A stretch of DNA of 64,000 bases from positions 2,542,001 through 2,606,000 of the forward strand of contig NZ_CP195847.1 in assembly GCF_051513965.1 (NCBI RefSeq). The letters run 5' to 3'. Origin of the DNA: Paramicrobacterium sp051513965 (GTDB lineage: Bacteria > Actinomycetota > Actinomycetes > Actinomycetales > Microbacteriaceae). Position 1 is the first letter of the stretch. Each line of letters starts with the position of its first letter. The translations under genes were made by a program, and so were the position numbers. A model generated the notes under the pieces. It saw nothing but the letters and a program-made list of their open reading frames with translations. It was not told the DNA's origin and made no database searches. Below are positions 25,599-33,081 of this stretch, one piece after another.

Positions 25599-27112
25599 TC
25601 CCACAGGCCCTCCGAGGTTCCCGTCAGCAGCGCGTTCACCGACACGGCCTGAGCGTCTGTGAACGAGGCGATGTAGTCGACGATCGCACGCGACCGTCCG
25701 AGGCGCTCCACCTCAGCTCCGCCACCCTTCTCGAACAGTTCTGGTGAGTCGGCACGCAGCTGCCGGTACTCCTCCGTCGCGGCCTCCACGGAGTCGAGCA
25801 GCCGGCGCGGGGCGCGCGCCGCGTCATCTGGGTCGTCGAGCCAGGCGCGGAACCCGTCCGCGAGCGAGGCGATGATGCGCGTCTGACCGCGCTGATACAC
25901 CGCGAGGTCCGAACGGTCGAGCACGAATCGCGAGTGCACGAACTTCAGCACGACCACGTCGTGCCAGGCCTCGTCCGCGAGACGCACGTGCCCGCTCCGG
26001 ATCGTGGGGGTGCGTTCCACCGCGATCGAGGCCTTGAGGCGGTCGATCCAGCGGCGCGTGAACGCGGTGACCGCGCGGTCGGCCTCCAGCCCACCATCGT
26101 AGGGAACCGCGAGCAGGCCATCGACGAGGTCACGCTTCACGCGCTCCACCGAAGCGCGGAAGGCCTCGGCATCCGCGATCCAGGGGTCTTTCGCCTCGAC
26201 GCGTCGCCACGCCAGCTCGAGCGCGTGCCCGGGCCTGCGCGGGTCGAGCTCGCCGCTGTCGAACGCCGCGAGCTGCGTGCTCGAGTCGAGCCAGGCGCCG
26301 AGCTCGGCCGACACGGACGTGTACTGCAGGATGCCCGCGCGGTAGAAGTCGTCGAGATCGTGCACCGCGTACGCGATGTCATCCGCGATGTCCATGACGG
26401 AGCACTCGAGCGTCTGCTGGTGGCGCGCGATGCCGGGGAACACCGAGAGCACGTCGCGCATCTCGGACGCCTCGATGTCGTAGGCCGAGAACTTCTGCGC
26501 GCCCGTCGCGCGATCGGTCCCCACACCCCGCGGCATCTCCTCCGGCGGGCGACTCGGCTCCGAGCGCCACTCCCCGCGCGTCCACGGGTACTTCAGCACC
26601 GCCGCACGAACAGCGCGCGTCAGGTTGAGACCCCGCGCGGTCGCATCGCAGCTGTCGAGCGCGGTGAGGATGCGCAGGGTCTGCGCGTTGCCCTCGAAGC
26701 CGTCCGGCAGACCGAGCGTGTCGCGCGCGACCCTGTCGAGCTCCTGCTCCCCGAGGTGACCGAACGGCGGGTGCCCGAGATCGTGCGCCGCGGCGGCGGC
26801 CTGCACGACGACGGGGTCACAGCCGCCCAGCTCCGCGACGAGACGCTGCGTCGCGGCATCCGCTGTTCTCAACCCGATCGCGATCGAGCGCGCCACCGCA
26901 GACACTTTGAGCGAGTGCGTCAGCCTGTTGTGGATGACCGTGCCCGCTCCCGCTTGGGGAATCACCTGCGTCACGGCGGAGAGCCGCGAGAAGTACGGTG
27001 AGAATCGGATGCGCTCGATGTCGACGCGGAATTCGTCCTCATTCGCGCGATTCTCTTCACTGATGGTGCGTTCGCGACCGCCGGACTGGTGCGTCTTCTG
27101 CCTGGTCTCCAT
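25580..27112 (-). CDS. dgt: Deoxyguanosinetriphosphate triphosphohydrolase-like protein
   Basis: 510-residue HD-domain dNTPase that releases triphosphate from dGTP or other dNTPs. Landmarks: VIPQAGAGTVIHNRLTHSLKV, broken here as VIPQAGAGTVI and HNRLTHSLKV (first metal His); AAAAHDLGHPPFGHLGEQEL (HD motif); GFEGNAQTLRIL; and a later conserved MDIADDIAYAVHDLDDF. Length and pattern fit the actinobacterial dGTPase-like group. TAGGCT ends 10 bases before the ATG, so the leader is only a few bases. In actinobacterial genomes this gene is often next to dnaG; that cannot be seen here. Confidence 0.93.
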   Translation of the reverse strand: METRQKTHQSGGRERTISEENRANEDEFRVDIERIRFSPYFSRLSAVTQVIPQAGAGTVIHNRLTHSLKVSAVARSIAIGLRTADAATQRLVAELGGCDPVVVQAAAAAHDLGHPPFGHLGEQELDRVARDTLGLPDGFEGNAQTLRILTALDSCDATARGLNLTRAVRAAVLKYPWTRGEWRSEPSRPPEEMPRGVGTDRATGAQKFSAYDIEASEMRDVLSVFPGIARHQQTLECSVMDIADDIAYAVHDLDDFYRAGILQYTSVSAELGAWLDSSTQLAAFDSGELDPRRPGHALELAWRRVEAKDPWIADAEAFRASVERVKRDLVDGLLAVPYDGGLEADRAVTAFTRRWIDRLKASIAVERTPTIRSGHVRLADEAWHDVVVLKFVHSRFVLDRSDLAVYQRGQTRIIASLADGFRAWLDDPDDAARAPRRLLDSVEAATEEYRQLRADSPELFEKGGGAEVERLGRSRAIVDYIASFTDAQAVSVNALLTGTSEGLWEAGRGL

Positions 27113-27142
27113 GGTGCGGCTCAGCCTAGCGCGAGAGCGTCG

Positions 27143-28234
27143 TCACACGCGGGCGTCCTGCCGAGGAATCCAGATCTGCTTGATGATGAGCAGAGCGGAT
27201 GCCGTCACGGGCACGGCGATGAGGGCGCCGAGCAGCCCAAGCAGGGTTCCCCCGACGAGCGCACCGATGACGACGAGCGAGCCGGGCACCGACACCGCGC
27301 GGTTCATGACCCGCGGCGTGAGGACGTACGCCTCGAGTTGCATGTACACGAGGTACGCGATCGCGAAGATGAGCGCGGAGAGCGGACTCGCGAACAGGGC
27401 GAGAAGCGAGCCGATCACCCAGAACAGCACCGACCCGACGAGCGGGATGAGCGTCAGCAGAAACGCCGCCGCCATCATGAGCGGCGGAAACGGCAGCCCG
27501 AGCGCGAAGAACATGATTCCGGTGAAGATGGCGTTGAAGAACGCGAGCGTCACCATGCCGCCCATGTAGCCGCCGATCGCATCGGTGATCTGCTCGGTCA
27601 TGTCGCGCAGGCGCGGACGCGACCGGGCAGCGGCGAGGCGATACATGGCCTCCTTCGTGGTCGGCATGGAGGCCACGAAATACAGCGTGAGCACCAGCAC
27701 GATGATCGCGCCCGAGATTCCGGACGCCACGGTCGCGCCGACCCTCAGCGCGCCGCCGCCGATCGCCGCGATGTTCGCCGGGTCGGAGACGAACGACTGC
27801 AGATCGCCGAGCAGCCCCTGCAGTCCCGCCCCGAAGAGGTCTTCCAGCTGGGCGAACAGCTGGGAGTCGGCGAACTTCTCGATGAGCGTGGGCACCGACT
27901 GCGCGAACTGGGCGATCTGCGACACCAGAATCGGAATGGCGAAGCCGAGGATGCCGCCGAGCACGAGGAAGCACCCGAAGAACACGATCGCGATCGCCCA
28001 GCCCCGCGAGATGCCGCGGCGCGAGCACCACTTCACGGCGGGTTCGATCGCGAGTGCGAGGAACACCGCGAAGAGCACATAGATGAAGACGGTCGACAGG
28101 TTCGAGACGGCGACGCCGAGCGCGACAGCGAGCAGAACTCCAATTGTCACGAGAAACCCAGTCGCGAGCGGACGCGTGAGCACGATGCGGCGCTCGATCG
28201 TGAACGGCTGAGCGCGACGCTGTGAGAGCTTCAT
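27143..28234 (-). CDS. AI-2E family transporter (PerM/YdiK-like)
   Basis: 363-residue membrane protein with about eight hydrophobic segments and the long central hydrophilic stretch between segments 3 and 4 that is usual in this family (residues 110-170). The C-terminal half has FPPLMMAAAFLLTLIPLVGS and PVTASALLIIK-type helices. Transport of autoinducer-2 was shown only for TqsA; other members move sodium or unknown solutes, so the name is a family label. TAGGGT ends 6 bases before the ATG (leaderless). It follows nnrE by 9 bases. Confidence 0.9.
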   Translation of the reverse strand: MKLSQRRAQPFTIERRIVLTRPLATGFLVTIGVLLAVALGVAVSNLSTVFIYVLFAVFLALAIEPAVKWCSRRGISRGWAIAIVFFGCFLVLGGILGFAIPILVSQIAQFAQSVPTLIEKFADSQLFAQLEDLFGAGLQGLLGDLQSFVSDPANIAAIGGGALRVGATVASGISGAIIVLVLTLYFVASMPTTKEAMYRLAAARSRPRLRDMTEQITDAIGGYMGGMVTLAFFNAIFTGIMFFALGLPFPPLMMAAAFLLTLIPLVGSVLFWVIGSLLALFASPLSALIFAIAYLVYMQLEAYVLTPRVMNRAVSVPGSLVVIGALVGGTLLGLLGALIAVPVTASALLIIKQIWIPRQDARV

Positions 28235-28240
28235 GCCGCC

Positions 28241-28246
28241 ACCCTA
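28241..28246 (-). promoter_or_regulatory. -10 element of the AI-2E family gene
   Basis: TAGGGT on the minus strand, 6 bases before the ATG at 28234. It overlaps the stop codon of nnrE, so the downstream gene may have its own leaderless promoter as well as read-through. Confidence 0.45.
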
Positions 28247-28945
28247 CGGTGCAAGGTCGTCGTCATGGCGGTGTGCCTCGCCGTCGAAGCGCGCGAGCTC
28301 GCGTCCGAGCCCGACGTCGGCGAGCACGATATGGCCACACCGTGAGGCGCCGGGCTCGCGGAGCATCCCGATCTTGACTCCGCCGAAAGTGACGGTGACG
28401 TCAGCCGGCAGCACGACGTCGTCGGCGAGCTCGCCGGTGTCAGGGTCAACGCCGCTGGGCATGTCGCAGGCGATGACGAGAGGATGCCGCTCGGGCTCGA
28501 GCTGCGACAGCATCCGCTCCACGATCTCGCGCGCCTTGCCGCGGAGGCCGCCGCTCCGCGTGCCGGTGCCGAGTATTGCGTCGACGACGAGATCGTAGTC
28601 GGCGAGGTCCACGCTCATTCCGTCGACCTGGCGCGCACCGGCCCGTTCCGCTGCGGCGAGGCCCTCGGTGTGAACGCGGTCGGACGTGCGCGCGATGTCG
28701 ACGTCCACGCCCGTGCGGCCCATGATCGCGCCGGCGTAGAGCGCGTCGCCGCCGTTGTTTCCGGAGCCCACGACGAGCAGCACTCTGCCGTGCGCAGGCC
28801 ACTCGGACCGCGCACCGTGACGCCCTTCGAGAAGTGCGCTCATCTGAGCCGCGAGCTCTCCCGCGGCACGCTGCATCAGCGGCACTCCTGCCTCGAGCAG
28901 CGGTCGTTCAGCGGCACGAATCTGCGCGGCGGTGTAGGCCCTCAT
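28244..28945 (-). CDS. nnrE: NAD(P)H-hydrate epimerase (YjeF N-terminal domain)
   Basis: 233-residue enzyme that epimerises damaged hydrated NAD(P)H so that the S-specific dehydratase can repair it. Motifs: YTAAQIRAAERPLLEAGVPL at the start, VVGSGNNGGDALYAGAIM (nucleotide loop), VVDAILGTGTRSGG and CDMPSGVDPDTGEL. The dehydratase domain is absent, so NnrD must be encoded elsewhere; a bifunctional Nnr would be about 500 residues. TACGGT ends 6 bases before the ATG, a leaderless arrangement. Confidence 0.93.
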   Translation of the reverse strand: MRAYTAAQIRAAERPLLEAGVPLMQRAAGELAAQMSALLEGRHGARSEWPAHGRVLLVVGSGNNGGDALYAGAIMGRTGVDVDIARTSDRVHTEGLAAAERAGARQVDGMSVDLADYDLVVDAILGTGTRSGGLRGKAREIVERMLSQLEPERHPLVIACDMPSGVDPDTGELADDVVLPADVTVTFGGVKIGMLREPGASRCGHIVLADVGLGRELARFDGEAHRHDDDLAP

Positions 28946-28951
28946 GTCAGC

Positions 28952-28957
28952 ACCGTA
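28952..28957 (-). promoter_or_regulatory. -10 element of nnrE
   Basis: TACGGT on the minus strand, 6 bases before the ATG at 28945. Confidence 0.5.
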
Positions 28958-29012
28958 CCCCCGCGCGTGCGCCCGGACCAGTGCGCGTGTGTCGTTTGAC
29001 GGCGCGCCCGTG

Positions 29013-29564
29013 TCAGAGGTAGTCGCTCAGCGCGGCCTCGTTGATGGAAGAGCTCTCCAGCTCGTCCCACATCAGCGCGGTCGCCGGCGTGCCCTCGTCC
29101 GCGGTGGACGAGGCGACGTCGCCGACGATGCGCTGCGCGAGCAGGTTGCTGTCGGTGCACGACGTGCAGTCGATCACGGTCGAGGTGATCTCGATTCCGT
29201 GCGAGCTGCCGGCGAGCGTATGCAGCTTCTGCGCCAGCGCCTCATACAGCGGCAGCACCCGCGACGAGCGCGCGGCGCCGCCCTTCACGATCACGTAGAC
29301 GTGTGCGTCGCCCTCGAGCACCTCGCACGAGTCATCGATCTGGTTCTCGATGCGGCGCAGCGAGCGCTTCACCTCGCGTACACGGTCGCACTCCGAGAGG
29401 TCAACGCCTACGATCAGCGCCTTCGCACCGGACTCACCGTCGCGATGCAGAACGAAATCCTCGAACTCACGGGTCAGGATGCCGCGTCCGCGGGCCTCCG
29501 CGTCGAGTTCGGTCAGGCAGTCAAGGGAATCCCCGCGTCGCAGAACGACGGACGATGCACTCAC
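29013..29564 (-). CDS. Hypothetical protein, possible degenerate GGDEF-like fold
   Basis: 183-residue protein I do not recognise. From the GTG at 29564 (weak GAAAG 7 bases upstream) it reads VSASSVVLRRGDSLDCLTE, then a core ALIVGVDLSECDRVREVKRS, AHVYVIVKGGAARSSRVLPL and a C-terminal ITSTVIDCTSCTDSNLLAQR. The order of strands (DxLT-like start, a hydrophobic strand with DLS, then a VYVIVKGG strand) loosely resembles a nucleotide-cyclase fold without the GGDEF catalytic residues; this is only an impression. Codon use is typical of the genome. It has a leader of about 130 bases with two small hairpins. Confidence 0.55.
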   Translation of the reverse strand: MSASSVVLRRGDSLDCLTELDAEARGRGILTREFEDFVLHRDGESGAKALIVGVDLSECDRVREVKRSLRRIENQIDDSCEVLEGDAHVYVIVKGGAARSSRVLPLYEALAQKLHTLAGSSHGIEITSTVIDCTSCTDSNLLAQRIVGDVASSTADEGTPATALMWDELESSSINEAALSDYL

Positions 29565-29573
29565 TTCACGGCT

Positions 29574-29773
29574 TTCTTTCAGTGGTTCCCGCCGGAGCGG
29601 GTGCCGATCGGCTGATCGGTCTTTTGCGGTCTGACCAGGAGAGGAAGGAGCATCTTCCACACCCCTTCCGCACGCTGCATTTTTAAGACCGCCGCCCAAT
29701 ATAGCCCCGCCGGACGCATTTGTCAGCCCCGCACCCCTAGCCAGAATCCAGGTGGACTGACCAGAATGGACGG
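29574..29773. promoter_or_regulatory. Divergent intergenic region with a structured leader
   Basis: 200 bases between the unknown protein (minus) and the NmrA-like gene (plus). TATATT on the minus strand (29699-29704) is a likely -10 for the unknown gene. In its leader two hairpins follow each other: CCGATC-AGCC-GATCGG (about 29604-29619) and CCCGC-TCCG-GCGGG (29588-29601). CAGAAT 6 bases before the ATG at 29774 may be the -10 of the plus-strand gene. Confidence 0.45.
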
Positions 29774-30514
29774 ATGGCTCAGATTCTGGTTACGGGAGGC
29801 ACGGGAACCCTGGGTGTTCCCACGGTCGATGCGCTGCGTCGCGACGGGCACAGCGTGCGCGTTCTCAGTCGATCTGCGGGGCATGATCGAGTCACCGACG
29901 ACCTCACGACCGGTCGCGGTCTCGACGAAGCGCTCGAGGGCATCGAGACGGTCGTGCACTTGGCGACGACAGGTGGGCAGAACGATGAGCGGCAGGCAAT
30001 CAACCTCATCGCGGCTGCAGAGCGCGCCGGCATCCGTCACATCGTGTACATCTCGATCGTCGGCGTCGACCGCATCCCGCTGCCCTACTACGTGACAAAG
30101 CTGCGCGTCGAGGAGCGCATCGCCGCCTCAGCGGTGCCGCACACGATTCTGCGGGCGACGCAGTTCCACGACCTCGTGACGATGATCTTCGCGTACCAGA
30201 AGCGGCTGCCGTGGATCTTCGTGCCACGCTTCGGCGCCCAGCCGATCGCCGCGCCCGAGGTGGCTGAGCGGCTCGCCGAACTCGCCGGGCGGAAGCCCGC
30301 CGGGCGCGTGGCCGACATCGGCGGCCCCGAGAAGCTCAGCGCCGAGCAGATGGCTCGCCAGTGGAAGGCCGCCGCGCATTCTCCGAAGCGCGTCGTCAGC
30401 ATCCGCCTGCCGGGCAAGATCGTGGAGGCGCTGCGCGACCGACGCAACATGGTTCCCGGTCCGGGCTACGGAAAGCAGACCTACAGCGAGTATCTGGCCG
30501 AACGCTACAGCTGA
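29774..30514 (+). CDS. NmrA-like / atypical SDR NAD(P)-binding protein
   Basis: 246-residue Rossmann-fold protein. The dinucleotide-binding loop is ILVTGGTGTLGVPTVDALR at the N-terminus. VVHLATTGG and RHIVYISIVGVDRIPLPYYVTK carry the atypical-SDR pattern, with a YYxxK in place of the classic YxxxK. Such proteins act as redox-linked regulators or reductases of quinone-like or sugar substrates. No partner gene is obvious. Its 3' end overlaps the convergent SMR gene by 10 bases. Confidence 0.88.
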   Translation: MAQILVTGGTGTLGVPTVDALRRDGHSVRVLSRSAGHDRVTDDLTTGRGLDEALEGIETVVHLATTGGQNDERQAINLIAAAERAGIRHIVYISIVGVDRIPLPYYVTKLRVEERIAASAVPHTILRATQFHDLVTMIFAYQKRLPWIFVPRFGAQPIAAPEVAERLAELAGRKPAGRVADIGGPEKLSAEQMARQWKAAAHSPKRVVSIRLPGKIVEALRDRRNMVPGPGYGKQTYSEYLAERYS

Positions 30515-30882
30515 GGAGCGTCGGCCTCGCCGGCATCCGCCACCGCTCCTCGCGACGGCTTGGTCGGTGTCACGAGCGCGAGCCCCACGACGCACACCAC
30601 GATGCCCGCAAGAAACGCGATTTTGAGCAGGGATGCCGCTTCCGCCCCGGTCAGCATCGCCCACGTCACCGTGAGGGCCGCACCCGTGCCTGTCCACACC
30701 GCGTACGCGACGCTCACCGGCACCCGCTTCATGGCGTAGCCGAGGCCGAGCATGCTCCCGGTGAGAGCAACGAGGAAGACGATCGTCGGCGTGAGCGCCG
30801 ACAGCCCGTCGGAGGCGCCGAGCGCGGTGGCCCACACAGCCTCGAGAACGGCGCTCGCAAGAAGAACTGCCCAGTACCGCAT
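30505..30882 (-). CDS. SMR-family exporter, second subunit
   Basis: 125-residue four-helix membrane protein of the small multidrug resistance family. It starts MRYWAVLLASAVLEAVWATAL with the essential Glu14 in the first helix. The GSMLGLGYAMKRVPVSVAYA segment is the family's second and third helix signature. A 20-residue C-terminal extension (TPTKPSRGAVADAGEADAPQL) is hydrophilic. The start overlaps the stop of the upstream SMR gene, so the two are co-translated and probably form a heterodimer. Given the guanidine riboswitch upstream, the exported ion is probably guanidinium. Confidence 0.9.
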   Translation of the reverse strand: MRYWAVLLASAVLEAVWATALGASDGLSALTPTIVFLVALTGSMLGLGYAMKRVPVSVAYAVWTGTGAALTVTWAMLTGAEAASLLKIAFLAGIVVCVVGLALVTPTKPSRGAVADAGEADAPQL

Positions 30883-31196
30883 CAGCTCACCACCTTGATG
30901 CCGACGACGCAGGCGACGAGTCCCGCGAGCAGGATGACGCGCGCGACGGTGGCGCGCTCCTGCTTCGTCACGATCGCCCAGACTGTTGTGAGCACAGCGC
31001 CCATGCCGACCCAGACCGCGTAGGCGGTTCCCGTGGGAATCGAGGTCATCGCGATCGCGAGACCCGCCATACTCACGCACATCGAGACGGCGAAGAGCAC
31101 CGATGGCCAGAGCTTCTTGAACCCCTTGGATGCTGAGAGTGCGCTGGCCCATACGGCCTCGAGCGCTCCGGAGACGATGAGAATCACCCACGCCAC
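30882..31196 (-). CDS. SMR-family exporter, first subunit (probable guanidinium exporter)
   Basis: 104-residue four-helix exporter. I choose the GTG at 31196 (MAWVILIVSGALEAVWASAL) because GAAAGG lies 8 bases upstream and it gives the standard SMR N-terminus; a GTG at 31205 would overlap the ribosome-binding site. The active-site Glu is in the first helix (ALEAVW), and ASKGFKKLWPSVLF matches the SugE/Gdx side of the family. The gene is preceded at 18 bases by a guanidine-III riboswitch, which in other actinobacteria controls SMR genes of this kind. Paired SMRs with reversed topology work as heterodimers. Confidence 0.92.
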   Translation of the reverse strand: MAWVILIVSGALEAVWASALSASKGFKKLWPSVLFAVSMCVSMAGLAIAMTSIPTGTAYAVWVGMGAVLTTVWAIVTKQERATVARVILLAGLVACVVGIKVVS

Positions 31197-31213
31197 GACG
31201 ATCACCTTTCAGT

Positions 31214-31254
31214 GGTCAGTCTTGTCGCTGTGCGGGTACTGCTCCCTCGTCCGC
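31214..31254 (-). ncRNA. Guanidine-III riboswitch (ykkC-III class)
   Basis: On the minus strand, 41 bases carry in order GCGGACGAGGG, CAGTACCCGC, ACAGCGACAAGAC and TGACC. These match the compact guanidine-III aptamer as I remember it: the GGACGAGG and GTACCCG strands, the CAGxGACAAGAC segment, and a CAGT/ACTG pairing that closes the pseudoknot. Even the 41-base length equals the crystallised Thermobifida aptamer. It ends 18 bases before the GTG of an SMR exporter with a GAAAGG in between, so guanidinium binding probably frees that ribosome-binding site. Match judged from memory. Confidence 0.88.
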
Positions 31255-31375
31255 AGATCCTGTCGGGATCTTGTCTCCAGAGTAGCGGTTCTGCCCGAGC
31301 ACCTTCTGTGCAGCCTGCCGCAGGTGCCCGGCCCAACCACGCATCGCTCACCTACCGCGTCCCTCCTGCCTGCCA

Positions 31376-31427
31376 TGTGCCACTTTGTCTGCTCAAACAC
31401 ATGGCGGAGATGAGACAAAGCGGCACA
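31376..31427. repeat. Inverted repeat upstream of the MFS gene
   Basis: 15-base arms (TGTGCCACTTTGTCT at 31376-31390 and its complement at 31413-31427, one mismatch) around 22 bases. A second, mutually exclusive pairing exists: GCCATGTG (31372-31379) with CACATGGC (31398-31405). It lies between the SMR leader and the MFS start, so it could be an operator or a leader structure. Confidence 0.55.
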
Positions 31428-31480
31428 CGACCGATGACGGCTGAGGCACTCGAGTGATAGGTTCTCGGGGTGAGACAGCC

Positions 31481-32833
31481 GTGACCGACTCTGATAACGC
31501 AGGCGAGGCCGCGCAGCCTGACCCGGGCACGTCGCCGGAGGCACCGCGCACCGGCATCTTCGCCGACCTGACACCGCTCAAGCACAGCCCTGCCTTCGCG
31601 CGCCTCTGGGGCGGCAACGCGATCGCTGGCATCGGCACCCAGATGACGATCGTCGCGGTCGGCCTTCACATCTACGACCTCACGCAGTCGACGTTCGCGG
31701 TGTCGCTCGTCGCACTGTTCGCCCTCGTGCCCATGCTCTTCTTCGGGCTCTATGGCGGGATGCTCGCAGATGCATTCGACCGCCGAGCCCTCGCCCTCGT
31801 CACGGCGATCGTGGCCTGGTGCTCGACTGCGACGTTGGCGATCCTCGCCTGGACGCACGTCGATCAGGTGTGGCCGTTCTACCTCGTGATGACCGTCAAC
31901 ACGGTGGCCGCGACGGTGCTCGGCACGACTCGGCAGGCGATCCTCCCACGACTCCTGCCGATCGAGCTGCTTCCCGCGGCATCCGCTCTGACCGGCATCA
32001 GCGCCGGAATCATGGTGACCGTCGGGCCCGCGCTCGCTGGTGTGCTCGTCGCGACCGTCGGAGTGCAGTGGACGTTCACGACCGATGTCGTGCTGTTCGC
32101 GTTCGCGTTCGCGGGCATCGCGTCGCTGCCGAAGATCGAGCCGGAGGGCGAGGTGCGTTCCGCGGGCTTCGCGTCGATCGTCGAGGGACTTCGTTTTCTC
32201 AAGACGGCTCCGAACATTCGGATGTCGTTCATCGTCGATGTCGTCGCCATGACGTTCGGGCAGCCGCGCGCGCTCTTTCCCGCCGTCGGCGCGCTCCTGA
32301 TCGGCGGCGGCGCGGTGACGGTCGGCGTGCTGACGGCCGGTGTCGCGATCGGCGCGTTCATCACGAGCGTCTTCTCGGGCCGCCTGGGCGGTGTGCGGCG
32401 ACAGGGCATGGCGATCCGCAACGCCATCGCGGTGTTCGGAGCGGCCACGCTCGGCTTCGGGGTGGTTCTGCTGGTGACGAGCCACGGCGGAGGCGTTGCG
32501 AGTGAGGCCGACGTCAACTGGCCGGCGCTCATCATCGCGACGCTGTGCATGGTCGTCGCGGGAGGTGCCGACAACGTGAGCTCGATCTTCCGCATGACGC
32601 TGCTGCAGGCTTCAGCCCCCGACGCGATGCGCGGCCGCATTCAGGGTGTCTTCACCGTGGTCGTGATCGGCGGTCCTCGAGTCGGCGACCTCTTCGCGGG
32701 CTCGTTCACTGCGCTCGCTGCGTTGTGGGCGCCGCCCCTGTTCGGCGGCATCCTGATCATTGTGGTCGTGTGGATGCTGGTGCGAACCCACCCGCGATTC
32801 GCGACGTACGACGCTCTCGACCCGCAGCCGTAG
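31481..32833 (+). CDS. MFS exporter (EntS-like, MFS_3 type)
   Basis: 450-residue transporter with about 12 hydrophobic segments. FARLWGGNAIAGIGTQMTIV is the characteristic first helix of the EntS/MFS_3 group; GLYGGMLADAFDRRALALV is motif A; and VGPALAGVLVATVGVQWTF resembles its mid-protein signature. Members export siderophores or drugs. The GTG at 31481 (VTDSDNAGEA) is the best start; TAGGTT at 31457-31462 would give a leader of about 12 bases. No siderophore genes are near. It converges on the alpha/beta-hydrolase across a long hairpin. Confidence 0.88.
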   Translation: MTDSDNAGEAAQPDPGTSPEAPRTGIFADLTPLKHSPAFARLWGGNAIAGIGTQMTIVAVGLHIYDLTQSTFAVSLVALFALVPMLFFGLYGGMLADAFDRRALALVTAIVAWCSTATLAILAWTHVDQVWPFYLVMTVNTVAATVLGTTRQAILPRLLPIELLPAASALTGISAGIMVTVGPALAGVLVATVGVQWTFTTDVVLFAFAFAGIASLPKIEPEGEVRSAGFASIVEGLRFLKTAPNIRMSFIVDVVAMTFGQPRALFPAVGALLIGGGAVTVGVLTAGVAIGAFITSVFSGRLGGVRRQGMAIRNAIAVFGAATLGFGVVLLVTSHGGGVASEADVNWPALIIATLCMVVAGGADNVSSIFRMTLLQASAPDAMRGRIQGVFTVVVIGGPRVGDLFAGSFTALAALWAPPLFGGILIIVVVWMLVRTHPRFATYDALDPQP

Positions 32834-32948
32834 CCGTAGCCCGCTCCATCCACCGCGCCAGCCTCAGCCGTCGCCCACCCGCCCGCCACGAACCGAAGCC
32901 GCGCACTGCAGCTGCAACCCGCGCCCGCCCGCCGCAGCTTCAGTCGTC

Positions 32949-33003
32949 CAGGTGTACCAGATACCGCTTTCCCGCTCTGGGAAAGCGGTATCTGGTACAC
33001 CTG
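32949..33003. terminator. Perfect long hairpin between convergent genes, copy A
   Basis: 25 perfectly paired bases each side (CAGGTGTACCAGATACCGC through TTTCCC and its complement) around the 5-base loop GCTCT. It lies between the MFS and hydrolase genes, which converge. It is nearly identical to 40889-40943. The stem is far stronger than needed for termination. Confidence 0.85.
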
Positions 33004-33081
33004 AATTGCGTGAGCAGAGGGGTTTGCGCGTACAGCGATCGGTCCGGCGCAGTTTCAGCACACGTTTCGGATGCCGGTCAG

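Noticed and set aside
31214..31260. Guanidine-I or guanidine-II riboswitch before the SMR genes
   Set aside because: The region lacks the paired ACGR-loop hairpins of class II and the long class I core, while every conserved strand of class III is present.
31470..31484. Short leaderless ORF GTG-AGA-CAG-CCG-TGA before the MFS gene
   Set aside because: Only four codons; the better explanation is a short leader before the GTG at 31481.
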